DNA of 64,000 nucleotides from Ignatzschineria rhizosphaerae (GCF_022655595.1 NZ_CP093379.1:351001-415000); one strand, 5' to 3'. Positions 1 to 9,764 are shown, counted from the first letter of the stretch. Notes: generated by a model from the sequence alone, not told the origin. Numbers and translations: made by a program.

Positions 1-140
1 GATAATGTGCTGACAATAGAGGAATAACTTATTTTTATAGATTAAGTGGTTGATTTTATTTTAATGATTGTCTCTGTTTGTAAAGTGGGTAATAAAGCAT
101 CTATCTATAACGCTTTGGCAACTAAAGAAAAGCCTAAGAA

Positions 141-173
141 AAAAGCCTTACGACTTGTAGTTGTAAGGCTTTA
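141..173 (-). terminator. Rho-independent terminator of the NapD-like gene
   Basis: A perfect 10-bp stem (AAAGCCTTAC with GTAAGGCTTT) lies about 50 bases beyond the stop of the minus-strand gene at 224-475. Read on the minus strand the stem is followed by a T-rich run. It ends that gene as a single transcription unit. Bases 1-140 before it show no convincing gene. Confidence 0.75.
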
Positions 174-223
174 TGAATCCTATTGCATTCGGCTATTTTG
201 TAAATAGCTAATGAAATTAAATG

Positions 224-475
224 TTATTTATAAAACTGGTTAATTAATGTCACATCATGAACTATCGGTTGTTCTTTAATGAGCGACATTGCTTCCCGAG
301 CACTTCTAATTGCCGTATCTTCGATAATTGCGGCTAATTGGGTATTGGTGCTATCAATAATGTTGCAAGATTCAACGGTAGCTAAAAAGGCTAAGAGATC
401 CGCTTTATTTGCATAGTTCGTAGTGACAATGATGCCACAAACGTTGTGTTTGTGTGTAATTGTACTAGTTGTCAT
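224..475 (-). CDS. Small NapD-like protein (83 aa)
   Basis: Small soluble protein with no signal peptide or membrane segment. The pattern resembles NapD, the cytoplasmic chaperone that binds the Tat signal peptide of the periplasmic nitrate reductase NapA. It begins with a short tail and then CGIIVTTN, which fits the first strand of the ferredoxin-like fold. A hydrophobic stretch TQLAAIIED follows, and it ends with VHDVTLINQFY, which matches the NapD end pattern (V-L-V-S-L-V-Y-H) in outline. Length fits the family (about 80-95 aa). The start ATG has GAGGTAA a few bases upstream. It stands alone: a terminator follows, and no napA, napF or napG is nearby, so its client protein is unknown. The family call is by pattern only and could be wrong. 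That it is a real gene is more certain, because it has a ribosome site, a terminator and no competing frame. Confidence 0.5.
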   Translation of the reverse strand: MTTSTITHKHNVCGIIVTTNYANKADLLAFLATVESCNIIDSTNTQLAAIIEDTAIRSAREAMSLIKEQPIVHDVTLINQFYK

Positions 476-833
476 AAGTTACCTCATATCAAACAGAATC
501 CTTAAGTTACATCCCTTAAGTGCATTATTTTAAATGCACCTTCAACTTATCATAAAATATTAGAAAGGATGTGAAATTTTTGATCAAATTTGATGGCTCT
601 CAAAGAGTTTGTTAATTTTTGCGATATATATTAATAGGTTAGGAGTGTTTTGATGCTGGGTGTATACGGCAGGTTATCTATTTTTATGACTTAAAGAGAG
701 GCTTTACTGTGAAGTTATGCCGACTTAGATCAATTTATAAGATGGTTTACAAGAAAAGAGATATGAAAAAGCCCTGATCATTTATAGACAGGGCTTTACA
801 TAATTCAATAGTGTTTATTGAGTCATTTTAATA
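476..833. other. Intergenic region with two short inverted repeats
   Basis: No gene seen. Upstream of the NapD-like gene lies a 7-bp inverted repeat at 520-539 (GTGCATT and AATGCAC, 6-base gap), 45-64 bases before its start codon, a possible operator or hairpin. A 12-bp palindrome ATCAAATTTGAT lies at 583-594. It resembles FNR half-sites but does not have the TTGAT-N4-ATCAA spacing. The glyA terminator occupies the far end. Confidence 0.4.
766..797 (-). terminator. glyA terminator
   Basis: Inverted repeat AAAGCCCTG / CAGGGCTTT with a 12-base loop, about 36 bases past the glyA stop. On the minus strand a T run follows the stem. Confidence 0.8.
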
Positions 834-2087
834 TTATTTTGCAGGATAAACAGGGAATTTATCACAAAGACCGACAACGTTTTTAGCAACACGATCAATT
901 ACGGTTTCATCATCAATGTTGTCTAAAATATCACAGATCCAGTTAGCTAGAAGATCACACTGTGCTTCTTTAAAACCACGAGTTGTAATGGCAGGAGTTC
1001 CGATACGGATCCCTGATGTTACAAATGGTGATTGTGGATCATTTGGTACTGAGTTTTTGTTTACTGTGATGTTAGCGCGGCCAAGTGCTTCATCTGCTTG
1101 TTTCCCCGTTAAGCCGCGATCGATTAAATCAACAAGCATTAAATGATTATCAGTGCCGTTAGAAACGATTTTGTAACCACGTGATTGGAAAACGCGAGCC
1201 ATGGTTTTTGCGTTAGTGATCACTTGTTGTTGATACTCTTTAAACTCAGGTTGAAGCGCTTCTAAGAATGCCACCGCTTTTGCTGCAATGACATGCATTA
1301 AAGGGCCACCTTGAATACCAGGGAAGATCGCTGAGTTTAATTTTCTTTCCAGTTCAGGTCTATTTTTGGTAAGGATTAACCCGCCTCGTGGACCACGAAG
1401 GGTTTTGTGGGTTGTAGTTGTCACAACATCAGCATACTCAATAGGATTTGGGTATAAACCAACTGCTACTAAACCTGCCACGTGTGCGATATCTGTAAAG
1501 AGGTAAGCTCCTACTTTATCTGCAATTTCACGAAAACGTTTAAAGTCTAATGTTTTTGAATATGCTGAAAAGCCTGCCACAATCATTTTTGGCTTATGTT
1601 CAAGTGCTAATTTTTCAACTTCATCATAATCGATTAAGCCTTCAGCATCGACACCATAGTGAACCGCATTATAAGTACGGCCTGAAAAGTTTACTTTTGC
1701 ACCGTGTGTTAAGTGACCACCGTGATCTAAGCTCATGCCTAAAACAGTATCACCAGCTTCTAAAAGTGCTAAATAAACAGCACCATTTGCTTGTGAACCT
1801 GAGTGAGGCTGAACGTTTGCATAATCTGCATCAAAGAGTTTTTTAGCGCGTTCAATGGCTAAATCTTCGGCAATATCCACAAATTCACAACCACCATAGT
1901 AGCGTTTACCTGGATAGCCTTCAGCATATTTGTTAGTAAGTTGTGAGCCTTGAAGTTCCATTACTAATGGTGAGCAGTAGTTTTCAGAAGCGATGAGTTC
2001 GATATGATCTTGTTGACGTCTGTTTTCTTGTTCAACAGCCTCAAAAAGCGCTGGATCAAAGTCTTTAAGAGAGGTATTTTTAAACAT
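834..2087 (-). CDS. glyA: Serine hydroxymethyltransferase
   Basis: Converts serine and tetrahydrofolate to glycine and 5,10-methylene-tetrahydrofolate in the cytoplasm, the main source of one-carbon units. It is PLP-dependent. The length of 417 aa matches the bacterial enzyme. The PLP lysine motif [14 protein letters not shown] is seen at about residues 224-237. The N-terminal [12 protein letters not shown] and the PHSGSQAN segment are also typical. The start ATG follows GAAGGAATAATTC, a good ribosome site. It is monocistronic, with its own terminator at 766-797, and is divergent from the methyltransferase at 2276. I see no clear glycine riboswitch or purine operator in the 188-base upstream gap. 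Confidence 0.97.
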   Translation of the reverse strand: MFKNTSLKDFDPALFEAVEQENRRQQDHIELIASENYCSPLVMELQGSQLTNKYAEGYPGKRYYGGCEFVDIAEDLAIERAKKLFDADYANVQPHSGSQANGAVYLALLEAGDTVLGMSLDHGGHLTHGAKVNFSGRTYNAVHYGVDAEGLIDYDEVEKLALEHKPKMIVAGFSAYSKTLDFKRFREIADKVGAYLFTDIAHVAGLVAVGLYPNPIEYADVVTTTTHKTLRGPRGGLILTKNRPELERKLNSAIFPGIQGGPLMHVIAAKAVAFLEALQPEFKEYQQQVITNAKTMARVFQSRGYKIVSNGTDNHLMLVDLIDRGLTGKQADEALGRANITVNKNSVPNDPQSPFVTSGIRIGTPAITTRGFKEAQCDLLANWICDILDNIDDETVIDRVAKNVVGLCDKFPVYPAK

Positions 2088-2275
2088 GAATTATTCCTTC
2101 GGGGTTAAGAACAAAAGATGTGGTGCGCCATTAGTTTAGATTTTCCCGAGAGGGCTTGCAAGTCTTGTTGTTTAATAATTTCAAGGATTTTTTGAATGGT
2201 GTTATGATGTCATGATTATTAGGATATTAATTTGGATATTGGATTAGAAATAAGACTTTTTGGAAAGGTGGGAAA

Positions 2276-2941
2276 ATGTTAGACAACGAACAAAAAATCC
2301 AGCAAGCTCGTACGAATATGATTCAGCAAATGTTAAGACCGTGGAATATTTTAAATCAGCGTGTTCTTGATGTGTTTGATACGGTTTCTCGTGACCAGTT
2401 CGTACCAAAAGAGTATGAGGCAGTCGCATTTTCTGAAACTCGTATTCCTCTAAATGAAGCACATAAAATGCTTCCGCCTGTATTTGAAGGTCGTTTTTTA
2501 CAAGAAATTGCTATCCAAGATCATGAGCGTGTATTGATTGTAGGAACGGGTAGTGGCTTTTTAGCCGCATGTGCATCACGTCTTGGTAATGAAGTTGTGA
2601 CTGTTGATATGGTCGAGCGCTTTAATGTAAACGCTGAAGCAATTACTCGTGAACTTGGATTTACTAACATCGAGTATAAAACAGGGAATATCAAAGATGT
2701 GTATCAAGCTTTAGGGGCTTTTGATGCGATTATTTTTACAGCATCAGTTCCTGAAATGCCTGCTGAATATTTTGAGCTTTTAAATGAAAAAGGGCGTCTA
2801 TTAGCAGTTGTTGGGAAACCTAATGCAATGAGTGCGACAATCTTTAGTAAGATTGCCGGTCAAATTCGTACAACGCCAGTTTTCGAACGTGATCTTGAGC
2901 GCCTTGTTGGCTTTGAAGATAAAGCTGAGTTTGTATTTTAA
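2276..2941 (+). CDS. PCMT-family methyltransferase, divergent
   Basis: Class I SAM-dependent methyltransferase (221 aa) of the protein-L-isoaspartate O-methyltransferase family, which repairs isoaspartyl damage in proteins. The N-terminal half follows the family plan: MIQQMLRPWNILNQRVLDVF, then FVP. The SAM loop VGTGSGF is at residues 89-95, an acidic residue ends strand 2 (VVTVDMVE), and the late strand is FDAIIFTASVPEMP. The region where true PCMTs have the GQTIS substrate motif instead reads HKMLPPVFEGRF. Repair activity is therefore uncertain. Related paralogues without this motif are common near tolC in other Proteobacteria, but no tolC is seen here. It stands alone, with a terminator about 75 bases after the stop. 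Confidence 0.8.
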   Translation: MLDNEQKIQQARTNMIQQMLRPWNILNQRVLDVFDTVSRDQFVPKEYEAVAFSETRIPLNEAHKMLPPVFEGRFLQEIAIQDHERVLIVGTGSGFLAACASRLGNEVVTVDMVERFNVNAEAITRELGFTNIEYKTGNIKDVYQALGAFDAIIFTASVPEMPAEYFELLNEKGRLLAVVGKPNAMSATIFSKIAGQIRTTPVFERDLERLVGFEDKAEFVF

Positions 2942-3467
2942 AATAGATCGGATTTATTGAGAGGTTGAAGATTATCTCACTAAAGGTATGAAGAGGTAAA
3001 TCTCATCTCAATTAATCAAAACCCATCTACATTAAGATGGGTTTTTTATTTTAATCTGTTATTAAAAATATCTTAAAAGTAGATGAAGGAGTTTTTCATT
3101 CTTGTAAATAGATATTAGAAATAATCAAAAATAAATATCTTTAATAATATTAATCTGATATTTATTGGAAGGCTTTGAGACCTCTTTTTAAGGGAACTTG
3201 ATAAGCCATTCGGCAATGAATCATGCAGAAAACGACTATCTTGTCGATGATTATTACAGTACAATCTTGGGGTTATAAGCCTAAAGTCATTGATAGAAAA
3301 TATGAATAATGTGTTGTCTTTGCGGGGATTTTTATAATTAGTACTACGCTTTATCATAAGGCTCAATGAATTTCACTATCATCGAAGTTTTCCGTTATTT
3401 CAGAAAGGCATAGATGTTTGTAGTGGATAGAAATAGTATAAAAACAAAATAATTAAATGAGAAATAT
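2942..3467. other. Intergenic region before parC
   Basis: 526 bases without a convincing gene. It holds the terminator at 3018-3047 and then AT-rich sequence containing the parC 5' region. An 83-codon minus-strand open frame at 3115-3366 is low-complexity and lacks a ribosome site, so I do not call it. A weak similarity to one end of the intergenic repeat family around 3185-3230 (TTTTTAAGGGAACTTGA) is too poor to annotate. Confidence 0.5.
3018..3047 (+). terminator. Terminator after the methyltransferase gene
   Basis: A 10-bp perfect stem AAACCCATCT / AGATGGGTTT with a 7-base loop, followed by a T run on the plus strand. Confidence 0.85.
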
Positions 3468-5714
3468 ATGAGTAACTTGTCTAATAAAAACTTCGAAGTA
3501 CGTCCAATGGCAGATTTTGCTGAAGAGGCATATCTCAACTATTCGATGTATGTCATTATGGATCGTGCGCTACCATATATTGGCGATGGATTAAAACCTG
3601 TTCAGCGTCGTATTATCTATGCGATGAGTGAGCTTGGATTAAATGCTAGTTCGAAACCTAAAAAATCTGCCCGTACGGTAGGAGATGTTTTAGGGAAATA
3701 TCACCCTCATGGTGATAGTGCTTGTTATGAAGCGATGGTTTTAATGGCGCAGCCCTTCTCATATCGTTATCCATTGGTTGATGGACAAGGAAACTTTGGT
3801 TCTCTAGATAATCCTAAATCCTTTGCGGCAATGCGTTATACCGAGTCTAAGCTTTCTAAATACTCTGAAATCCTTTTAAAGGAATTGGGGGAAGGGACTG
3901 TTGAGTGGACACCAAACTTTGATGGATCACTGGATGAACCTAAGCTTCTACCTGCTAGATTGCCCAATATTCTCTTAAATGGCGGAACTGGTATTGCCGT
4001 CGGAATGGCGACAGATATTCCACCTCATAACTTAAAAGAGGTGGCAAAAGGGGTTTGTGCGCTTATTGATAATCCTGAAATGTCTCTTAAGGAATTAACG
4101 AAAATTATTCCGGCACCTGATTACCCAACAGGTGGTGAGATTATCACGCCGAAAAAAGAGCTACTTTCAATCTATGAGAAAGGGCGTGGCTCTGTCCGAG
4201 TACGTGCTCGTTATCGTGAAGAAAATGGCGAGATCATTATTTATGAATTGCCGTATCAAGTTTCAGGGGAGAAGATTCAGCAAGATATCGCAGCGCAGAT
4301 GCAGGCTAAAAAGCTCCCCATGATTGAAGATATTCGTGATGAGTCAGATCATGATGAGCCGGTGAGAATCGTCTTAATTCCTCGCTCTAATCGTGTGGAT
4401 GTAGAGATGGTGATGAATCATCTTTTTGCAACGACTGAGCTTGAGAAATCTTTTAGAGTCAATCTTAATATGATTGGGCTTGATTTAAAGCCTCAAGTTA
4501 AATCGTTAGATGCAATTTTAACGGAGTGGATTGCATTTCGCCGAGATACCGTTATTCGCCGTTTAACATTTCATAAAAATCGTATTGAAAAGCGCTTACA
4601 CCTTTTAGAAGGTTTACTCATCGCATTTTTAAATTTAGATGAAGTGATTCGCATTATCCGTTTTGAAGATGAGCCAAAAGAGAAGTTAATGGCAGCATTT
4701 AATCTTACGGAAATTCAAGCGGATTATATTTTAGAAACAAGATTACGCCAGCTTGCTAAACTTGAAGAGATGAAGCTTAAAGGGGAAGAAGCAGAGCTTC
4801 GTGCAAAATTAAATGATATTATTGCGCATCTTGAAAGCCCACAAAAAATCAACGATTTGATTAAGTCTGAAGTAAAAGAAGATGCAAGTAAATACGGTGA
4901 TGATCGCCGCTCTAAAATTATCGAGCGTGAAGCTGCTGAAGCCATTGATGAATCAGCACTAGTCTCAAGTGAACCTGTCATGGTTGTTATCTCTAAAATG
5001 GGCTGGGTCAGAGCGGCTAAAACGCTTGATATTGATCCCACAAGTCTTAATTATAAAACAGGCGATGGCTTTTTAACCTCTTGTATAGGGCGAAATAATC
5101 AGCAGCTAGTACTTTTTGATAGTACAGGGCGAACCTTTAGTACACCGGCACATACGTTGCCAACGGCAAGAACTGCCGGAGAGCCGATTACAACTCGCAT
5201 TAACCTAACAGATAATGCCAAGATAGAGCATCTTGTTTTAGATAAAGAGGATAGTCATTATCTAGTTACAGCCTCTAATGGTTATGGCTTTATCTCCCAA
5301 TATAGTGATTTTTTAACAAGGCAAAAAGCGGGTAAATCAACCGTTAACTTAAGTGATGATGCGATCTTATTGCCACCGCAAAAAATTACCGATATTGAAT
5401 CACAATTTGTAATTGCCGTAAGTGATCAAGGACGATTCTTAGTGGTACCTACTTCTGAGCTACCTGTGATGGCGCGTGGAAAGGGAAATCAAATTATTGG
5501 GATACCAGGTGCGCAATTTAAAGCTAAAAAAGATAGCCTTGTAGGGATCTTAGTGATCTCAAAAGGGGATACTTTAGAAGTTGAATATGGGAAACGTAAA
5601 TTTAAGCTTGCCCCTAATGAGTGGGAGAATCTCATTGAAGAACGTGGTAAACGAGGAAAAGAATTACGTTTGAACCTTAAGTTAAAATCGATAACGATTG
5701 CAAACGAGGAGTAA
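3468..5714 (+). CDS. parC: DNA topoisomerase IV subunit A
   Basis: Type II topoisomerase subunit that breaks and rejoins DNA to decatenate daughter chromosomes, working with ParE (not in this window). The length of 748 aa is typical of ParC, not GyrA. The breakage-reunion domain starts [18 protein letters not shown]. The catalytic tyrosine is Y124 in [15 protein letters not shown]. The quinolone region reads [14 protein letters not shown] with S84 and E88 (E. coli S80 and E84), so the usual resistance substitutions are absent. The C-terminal beta-pinwheel blades run from about residue 495. It lies about 530 bases after the methyltransferase gene, alone on the plus strand. The rplY promoter sits in its last codons. 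Confidence 0.97.
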   Translation: MSNLSNKNFEVRPMADFAEEAYLNYSMYVIMDRALPYIGDGLKPVQRRIIYAMSELGLNASSKPKKSARTVGDVLGKYHPHGDSACYEAMVLMAQPFSYRYPLVDGQGNFGSLDNPKSFAAMRYTESKLSKYSEILLKELGEGTVEWTPNFDGSLDEPKLLPARLPNILLNGGTGIAVGMATDIPPHNLKEVAKGVCALIDNPEMSLKELTKIIPAPDYPTGGEIITPKKELLSIYEKGRGSVRVRARYREENGEIIIYELPYQVSGEKIQQDIAAQMQAKKLPMIEDIRDESDHDEPVRIVLIPRSNRVDVEMVMNHLFATTELEKSFRVNLNMIGLDLKPQVKSLDAILTEWIAFRRDTVIRRLTFHKNRIEKRLHLLEGLLIAFLNLDEVIRIIRFEDEPKEKLMAAFNLTEIQADYILETRLRQLAKLEEMKLKGEEAELRAKLNDIIAHLESPQKINDLIKSEVKEDASKYGDDRRSKIIEREAAEAIDESALVSSEPVMVVISKMGWVRAAKTLDIDPTSLNYKTGDGFLTSCIGRNNQQLVLFDSTGRTFSTPAHTLPTARTAGEPITTRINLTDNAKIEHLVLDKEDSHYLVTASNGYGFISQYSDFLTRQKAGKSTVNLSDDAILLPPQKITDIESQFVIAVSDQGRFLVVPTSELPVMARGKGNQIIGIPGAQFKAKKDSLVGILVISKGDTLEVEYGKRKFKLAPNEWENLIEERGKRGKELRLNLKLKSITIANEE

Positions 5715-5726
5715 TCACCGTATAAT
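5698..5726 (+). promoter_or_regulatory. Sigma-70 promoter for rplY-pth-ychF
   Basis: A perfect -10 TATAAT (5721-5726) is 17 bases from a -35-like TTGCAA (5698-5703). The -35 lies in the last parC codons and the -10 just after the stop. The predicted start at about 5733 gives a leader of roughly 60 bases containing the hairpin at 5740-5763. A second, weaker -35-like TTGACT at 5734 has no good -10 partner. Confidence 0.65.
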
Positions 5727-5739
5727 CACGGGATTGACT

Positions 5740-5763
5740 GTTACAACTGGTCGCGGTTGTAAC
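5740..5763 (+). promoter_or_regulatory. Hairpin in the rplY leader, candidate L25 autoregulatory site
   Basis: A perfect 8-bp inverted repeat GTTACAAC / GTTGTAAC encloses the 8-base loop TGGTCGCG. It begins a few bases after the predicted transcription start and ends about 31 bases before the rplY ATG. L25 binds loop E of 5S rRNA, and autogenous control of rplY through its mRNA leader is known in E. coli and relatives. Here the hairpin position fits that role, but function is inferred. Confidence 0.5.
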
Positions 5764-5794
5764 GTACTTTAAACATTTTAATTGGAGCTAACCA

Positions 5795-6451
5795 ATGTCA
5801 AATTATTTTTTTGATGCTATCGTTCGTACAGATATGGGTAAAGGTGCGAGCCGCCGCCTACGTCACGAAGGAAACATTCCTGCTATCGTTTATGGTAACC
5901 ATAAAGAAGCGGTAAGCCTTGTTTTAAACCATAACGAAGTTTTAAAACGCTTCCGCCATGCAGATATCTACACTTCAATCATCGATTTAGTAGTTGATGG
6001 TAAAAAAGAGCCTGTAATTTTACGTGATGTTCAACGTCACCCATACAAGCCTATCATCACTCACTTAGACTTCATGCGTGTAAATGCTAACGAAGCTATC
6101 GTTGTTGATGTTCCTGTTGAATTACTCAACGAAGAGAAATCAGTAGGTGTTGTGAATGGTGGTATCGTAACACTTCATGAAGCAACATTAGCAGTTTCAT
6201 GCTTACCAAAAGATCTTCCAAGCGTTATTCAACTTGATATCGCAAACCTTGCTGTTGGTGAGCATATCATGATCTCTGATATTCCAGCTATTGCCGGCGT
6301 TGAGTTCGTTAACATCATGAACGAAGAAGAGATGAATGACCAACCAGTTGTTGCGATCGTTGAGCCACGTGTTGAAGTTGTTGCAGATGAAGAAGAAGCT
6401 GAAGCAGAAGTAGAAGCAGCAGCTGAAGAAGCAACTGAAGATAAAGAGTAA
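5795..6451 (+). CDS. rplY: 50S ribosomal protein L25 (CTC type)
   Basis: Binds 5S rRNA in the large ribosomal subunit. The 218 aa comprise the N-terminal L25 beta-barrel domain (residues 1-95, with VRTDMGKGASRRLR and PAIVYG) and the C-terminal TL5/CTC domain (about 96-190). This is the longer two-domain form rather than the short 94-aa E. coli L25. The tail from about residue 193 is a run of Glu and Ala. The ATG follows TTGGAGC. It is first in a cluster with pth (30 bases on) and ychF (23 bases further), a common bacterial order. Expression probably starts from the promoter at the end of parC. Confidence 0.95.
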   Translation: MSNYFFDAIVRTDMGKGASRRLRHEGNIPAIVYGNHKEAVSLVLNHNEVLKRFRHADIYTSIIDLVVDGKKEPVILRDVQRHPYKPIITHLDFMRVNANEAIVVDVPVELLNEEKSVGVVNGGIVTLHEATLAVSCLPKDLPSVIQLDIANLAVGEHIMISDIPAIAGVEFVNIMNEEEMNDQPVVAIVEPRVEVVADEEEAEAEVEAAAEEATEDKE

Positions 6452-6481
6452 TTAAAGACTCTTTTAATTGAGTATTTCATT

Positions 6482-7042
6482 ATGATTAAAATGATTGTAG
6501 GCCTTGGAAATCCAGGGCTTCAATATGCAAAAACCCGCCACAATGCGGGTTTTTGGTTTATTGATAGTATTAGAAATAGTGAGCTTTCCTTCAATAATCG
6601 TTTTAAAGGATTAGTAGGGGAAGAGATGTTTGGTAGCCAAAAAGTCTATCTTTTAGAGCCAGAAACTTATATGAATAAAAGTGGTGAATCGGTTGTTTCA
6701 CTGGCGCTTTTTTATAAGATTATGCCGGAAGAGATTTTAGTGGTTCACGACGAGTTAGATCTTCCTCCTGGTGTTGCGCGCTTTAAAAAAGGGGGCGGAC
6801 ATGGTGGGCATAATGGCTTAAGAAGTATTATTGATCTATTGGGCTCTAGAGATTTTATGCGTTTGAGATTGGGGGTCGGGCATCCTGGCCATTCTTCCCT
6901 TGTATCAGGATATGTTTTAACTAAAACGCCTGAAAAAGAAGAAAATGAGATCTTCAATGCAATTGATGCGGCAAGACGAGTCTTGCCACAATTTGTTGCC
7001 GGTGAATATGAAAAAGCGATGAATGAGCTTCATCGTAAATAA
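6482..7042 (+). CDS. pth: Peptidyl-tRNA hydrolase
   Basis: Cleaves peptidyl-tRNAs that fall off the ribosome so that the tRNA can be reused. It is essential in most bacteria. The length of 186 aa is normal. The catalytic H20 is in [14 protein letters not shown]10 in GLGNPG, a further conserved Asn in YMNKSG, and the conserved Asp in [23 protein letters not shown] is the substrate loop. It lies between rplY and ychF on the same strand and is likely co-transcribed with both. Confidence 0.97.
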   Translation: MIKMIVGLGNPGLQYAKTRHNAGFWFIDSIRNSELSFNNRFKGLVGEEMFGSQKVYLLEPETYMNKSGESVVSLALFYKIMPEEILVVHDELDLPPGVARFKKGGGHGGHNGLRSIIDLLGSRDFMRLRLGVGHPGHSSLVSGYVLTKTPEKEENEIFNAIDAARRVLPQFVAGEYEKAMNELHRK

Positions 7043-7065
7043 ATGATAATTTTAAAGGAATTTTT

Positions 7066-8160
7066 ATGGCTATTCAGTGTGGAATTGTAGGTCTTCCAAA
7101 TGTTGGTAAATCGACACTCTTTAATGCATTAACGAATGCGGGCATTGATGCTGCAAACTATCCGTTTTGCACAATCGAGCCAAATGTTGGGCGCGTCAAT
7201 GTGCCGGATCCGCGTCTTGATCCATTAGTTGAAATTGTAAAACCTGAGCGTGTTCAGCAAACTTATATCGACTTTGTTGATATTGCAGGATTAGTCGCTG
7301 GTGCATCTCAAGGGGAAGGCTTAGGAAATCAATTCCTTGCAAATATCCGTGAAACTGACGCTATTGCCCATGTTGTTCGTTGTTTTGAAAACGATGATAT
7401 CGTTCATGTGGCAGGTCAGATTAATCCGATTGATGATATTGAAGTGATTAACACAGAACTTGCACTTGCAGATCTTGCTAGTGCAGAGCGTGGTACGCAG
7501 CGCCTTGAGAGAGTCGCAAAAGGTGGCGATAAAGTAGCTATTGCTCAAGTGGAGCTTTTGAAATCTAAAGTATTACCGGTATTAAATGAAGCTAAGAGCC
7601 TTCGTTCTTTAGGATTAGATGCAGAAGAGCGTCTTCTTCTTCGTGATTTCCACTTCTTAACGCTAAAACCTGTGATGTATATTGCAAACGTGAATGAAGA
7701 TGGTTTTGAAAATAACCCACTTTTAGCAAAAGTTGAAGAATATGCTGCGGCTGAAAACTCTTTTGTGGTGCCTATTTGCGCAGCTATTGAAGCTGAAATC
7801 TCACAACTTGATGATGAAGATAAGGCGATGTTCTTAGATGATATGGGCTTTGAAGAGCCAGGACTTAACCGCGTTATTCGTGGGGGTTATCAGCTTCTTG
7901 ATCTTGAGACTTACTTTACAGCGGGTGTTAAGGAAGTTCGCGCTTGGACTATTCGTAAAGGCTCAACAGCGCCACAAGCAGCAGGAGTCATTCATACAGA
8001 TTTTGAACGTGGATTTATCCGTGCAGAAGTGATCGCATATAATGATTATGTCACACTTGGTGGTGAAAATGCGGCGAAAGAGAAAGGTAAAATGCGCTTA
8101 GAAGGGAAAGAGTATATCGTACAAGATGGTGATATTATCCATTTCCGTTTCAACGTATAA
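7066..8160 (+). CDS. ychF: Ribosome-binding ATPase YchF (Obg-like)
   Basis: Translation-factor class P-loop protein of the OLA1/YchF type, which prefers ATP to GTP and binds ribosomes. The length of 364 aa is standard. The P-loop GLPNVGKST is at residues 9-17, followed by the family signature [12 protein letters not shown]. The switch region has [20 protein letters not shown]. The specificity loop has the NVNE form in place of NKxD, as expected for this family. The C-terminal TGS domain holds [16 protein letters not shown]. Ribosome site AAAGGA precedes the ATG. It is the last gene of the rplY-pth-ychF cluster and is followed by a terminator at 8216. Confidence 0.97.
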   Translation: MAIQCGIVGLPNVGKSTLFNALTNAGIDAANYPFCTIEPNVGRVNVPDPRLDPLVEIVKPERVQQTYIDFVDIAGLVAGASQGEGLGNQFLANIRETDAIAHVVRCFENDDIVHVAGQINPIDDIEVINTELALADLASAERGTQRLERVAKGGDKVAIAQVELLKSKVLPVLNEAKSLRSLGLDAEERLLLRDFHFLTLKPVMYIANVNEDGFENNPLLAKVEEYAAAENSFVVPICAAIEAEISQLDDEDKAMFLDDMGFEEPGLNRVIRGGYQLLDLETYFTAGVKEVRAWTIRKGSTAPQAAGVIHTDFERGFIRAEVIAYNDYVTLGGENAAKEKGKMRLEGKEYIVQDGDIIHFRFNV

Positions 8161-8215
8161 GGGATTTTTTATCTTTTTAAGCAAACGAATTAATAGAGAT
8201 TAATAAATAACTCAA

Positions 8216-8250
8216 TAGCCTTGGTGGAGATATCTATCAGGGCTTTTTTG
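8216..8250 (+). terminator. ychF terminator
   Basis: Imperfect stem AGCCTTGGT / ATCAGGGCT (with G-U pairs) followed by TTTTTT, about 55 bases after the ychF stop. Confidence 0.7.
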
Positions 8251-8402
8251 TATCGCGAAAAGGCTTTAAAAATAATCCCTTTTTTTGCTAGCAATATAAA
8301 ATGAATATCTTTTTAAACTGACTTCAACCAACGTATCTGTGATGGTTAGTTAGTGCAATCAATTTTGTGATGCCCAAATAGTGCTAAAAGAGATAGTTTG
8401 TA

Positions 8403-8789
8403 TTAATGTCCCATTATTTTATGAATAAGATAAAAGCCTAAGAAAGTTGCACCCACAGCCCCTAAGAAATGAGAGAGAATTAAGAGAAGGGAGTTGAGAT
8501 ATTCTCTATTTTGTAACAGCGTCATAGTCTCTAGTGAGAAGCTTGAAAAGGTTGTTAAGCCGCCACAAAATCCAACTATTAAAAAAAGGCGAATTCCTTG
8601 ATCGGGTTTTTGTAGTAGGTAACCGGCAATAAGCCCGACTAATAATCCTCCCCCCACATTCACAATTAAGGTAGAGATTTGAATGGGAGTATCTATTTTA
8701 TTCTCTAGTAATGTAAAGAGATAGCGTGTTCCACCGCCAAAAGCAGCGCCGAGCATAACTAGGAAAAGATTGTGAAGGAGTTGTGGCAT
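8403..8789 (-). CDS. crcB: Fluoride ion channel CrcB
   Basis: Small inner-membrane protein of the Fluc/CrcB family that exports fluoride as a dual-topology dimer. It has 128 aa with four hydrophobic segments. The family motifs GGGTRYLF near residue 18-25, TLIVNVGGGLLVGL near 41-54 (the usual Asn-Xaa-Xaa-Gly signature) and GFCGGLTTFSSFS near 73-85 (the sodium-site and gating region) are all present. Only one copy is seen, which fits a homodimer. It is divergent from ung, with 69 bases between the start codons. I find no fluoride riboswitch in that short gap. Confidence 0.93.
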   Translation of the reverse strand: MPQLLHNLFLVMLGAAFGGGTRYLFTLLENKIDTPIQISTLIVNVGGGLLVGLIAGYLLQKPDQGIRLFLIVGFCGGLTTFSSFSLETMTLLQNREYLNSLLLILSHFLGAVGATFLGFYLIHKIMGH

Positions 8790-8858
8790 TTTTAGAGTTC
8801 TCTCATTACAATGGCGACAAAATTAGAGCAAAATATCATTAAATAGAGGTCAATTAAG

Positions 8859-9536
8859 ATGATCGAATGGGAAAAAATTCACCCCGAATGGAAAGATTTT
8901 ATCAAAGCTGAGTTAGAAAAACCTTATTTTCAGGAGATTCAAGCGGGAATTGATAAATCAATTAGAGAAGGAAAGCGAGTATTTCCCCCTCAAGAGTTGG
9001 TTTTTTCAGTATTTTCTCAACCTAAACGTAACATTAAGGTGGTGATTTTAGGGCAAGATCCTTATCACGGGCAAGGGCAGGCAAATGGTTTAGCTTTTTC
9101 CGTGCAAAGAGGCGTTAAAATTCCGCCATCTCTTCGAAATATTTACCGAGAGCTAGAAACAGATGTTGAAGGATTTAATGCACCACAAGATGGGGATTTA
9201 ACCGCTTGGTGTGGTGAAGGGATCTTTCTTTTGAATACGGTTTTAACGGTAGAGGAAAAAGCGGCAAATTCTCATGCGAAGATTGGCTGGGAGCGCTTTA
9301 CAACAGCGGTAATTGAAGAGATTAATCAGCATTGTGAGCATGTCGTCTTTATTCTTTGGGGGAGTCACGCGCAGAAAAAAGGGGAGAATATTGATATAGA
9401 AAGGCACTATGTGATTAACAGTGCACATCCTTCTCCGCTCTCGGCTTATCGTGGTTTTTTTGGTTCAAAGCCTTTTTCTAAGGCGAATCAATACTTGTTG
9501 CAACAAGGAAAATCTCCGATTAATTGGCAAAATTAA
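8859..9536 (+). CDS. ung: Uracil-DNA glycosylase
   Basis: Removes uracil from DNA to start base-excision repair. Family 1 enzyme of 225 aa. The water-activating D67 is in [18 protein letters not shown], and the leucine-loop motif [14 protein letters not shown] starts at residue 190. [12 protein letters not shown] is also typical. The ATG follows GAGGTCAATTAAG. It is a single gene with its own terminator at 9565. Confidence 0.97.
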   Translation: MIEWEKIHPEWKDFIKAELEKPYFQEIQAGIDKSIREGKRVFPPQELVFSVFSQPKRNIKVVILGQDPYHGQGQANGLAFSVQRGVKIPPSLRNIYRELETDVEGFNAPQDGDLTAWCGEGIFLLNTVLTVEEKAANSHAKIGWERFTTAVIEEINQHCEHVVFILWGSHAQKKGENIDIERHYVINSAHPSPLSAYRGFFGSKPFSKANQYLLQQGKSPINWQN

Positions 9537-9564
9537 AAGCGTAAGAAATATAGATCTTGATATC

Positions 9565-9596
9565 AAGCCACTTATTTTAAATAGGTGGCTTTTTTA
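9565..9596 (+). terminator. ung terminator
   Basis: Stem AAGCCACTTATTT / AAATAGGTGGCTT (one G-U or mismatch position) followed by TTTTTTAT, about 30 bases past the ung stop. Confidence 0.85.
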
Positions 9597-9764
9597 TAAG
9601 GCATTATTAGCTTATTTAATGGTAAAAGAGACAGTTTTGGCGGAAATATTTATCTTATGACGTTGCTAAATGTAAAGGATATGCCTATAAAGGTAGAAGC
9701 TATGTTGTGAAAGATTGGTTTCTGAAAGCGATAAAATAATAAAGATACCACTTAAAGTAGCGAC

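Noticed and set aside
583-594. FNR-type site before the NapD-like gene
   Set aside because: The palindrome ATCAAATTTGAT does not have the FNR half-site order and spacing.
3185-3230. Possible decayed seventh copy of the interspersed repeat
   Set aside because: Only scattered matches to one end; neither internal core is present.
3115-3366. 83-codon minus-strand open frame between the methyltransferase gene and parC
   Set aside because: AT-rich low-complexity sequence, no ribosome site, no family pattern, and it lies across the likely parC promoter region.
8790-8858. Fluoride riboswitch before crcB
   Set aside because: Only 69 bases separate crcB from ung and I cannot find the riboswitch core.
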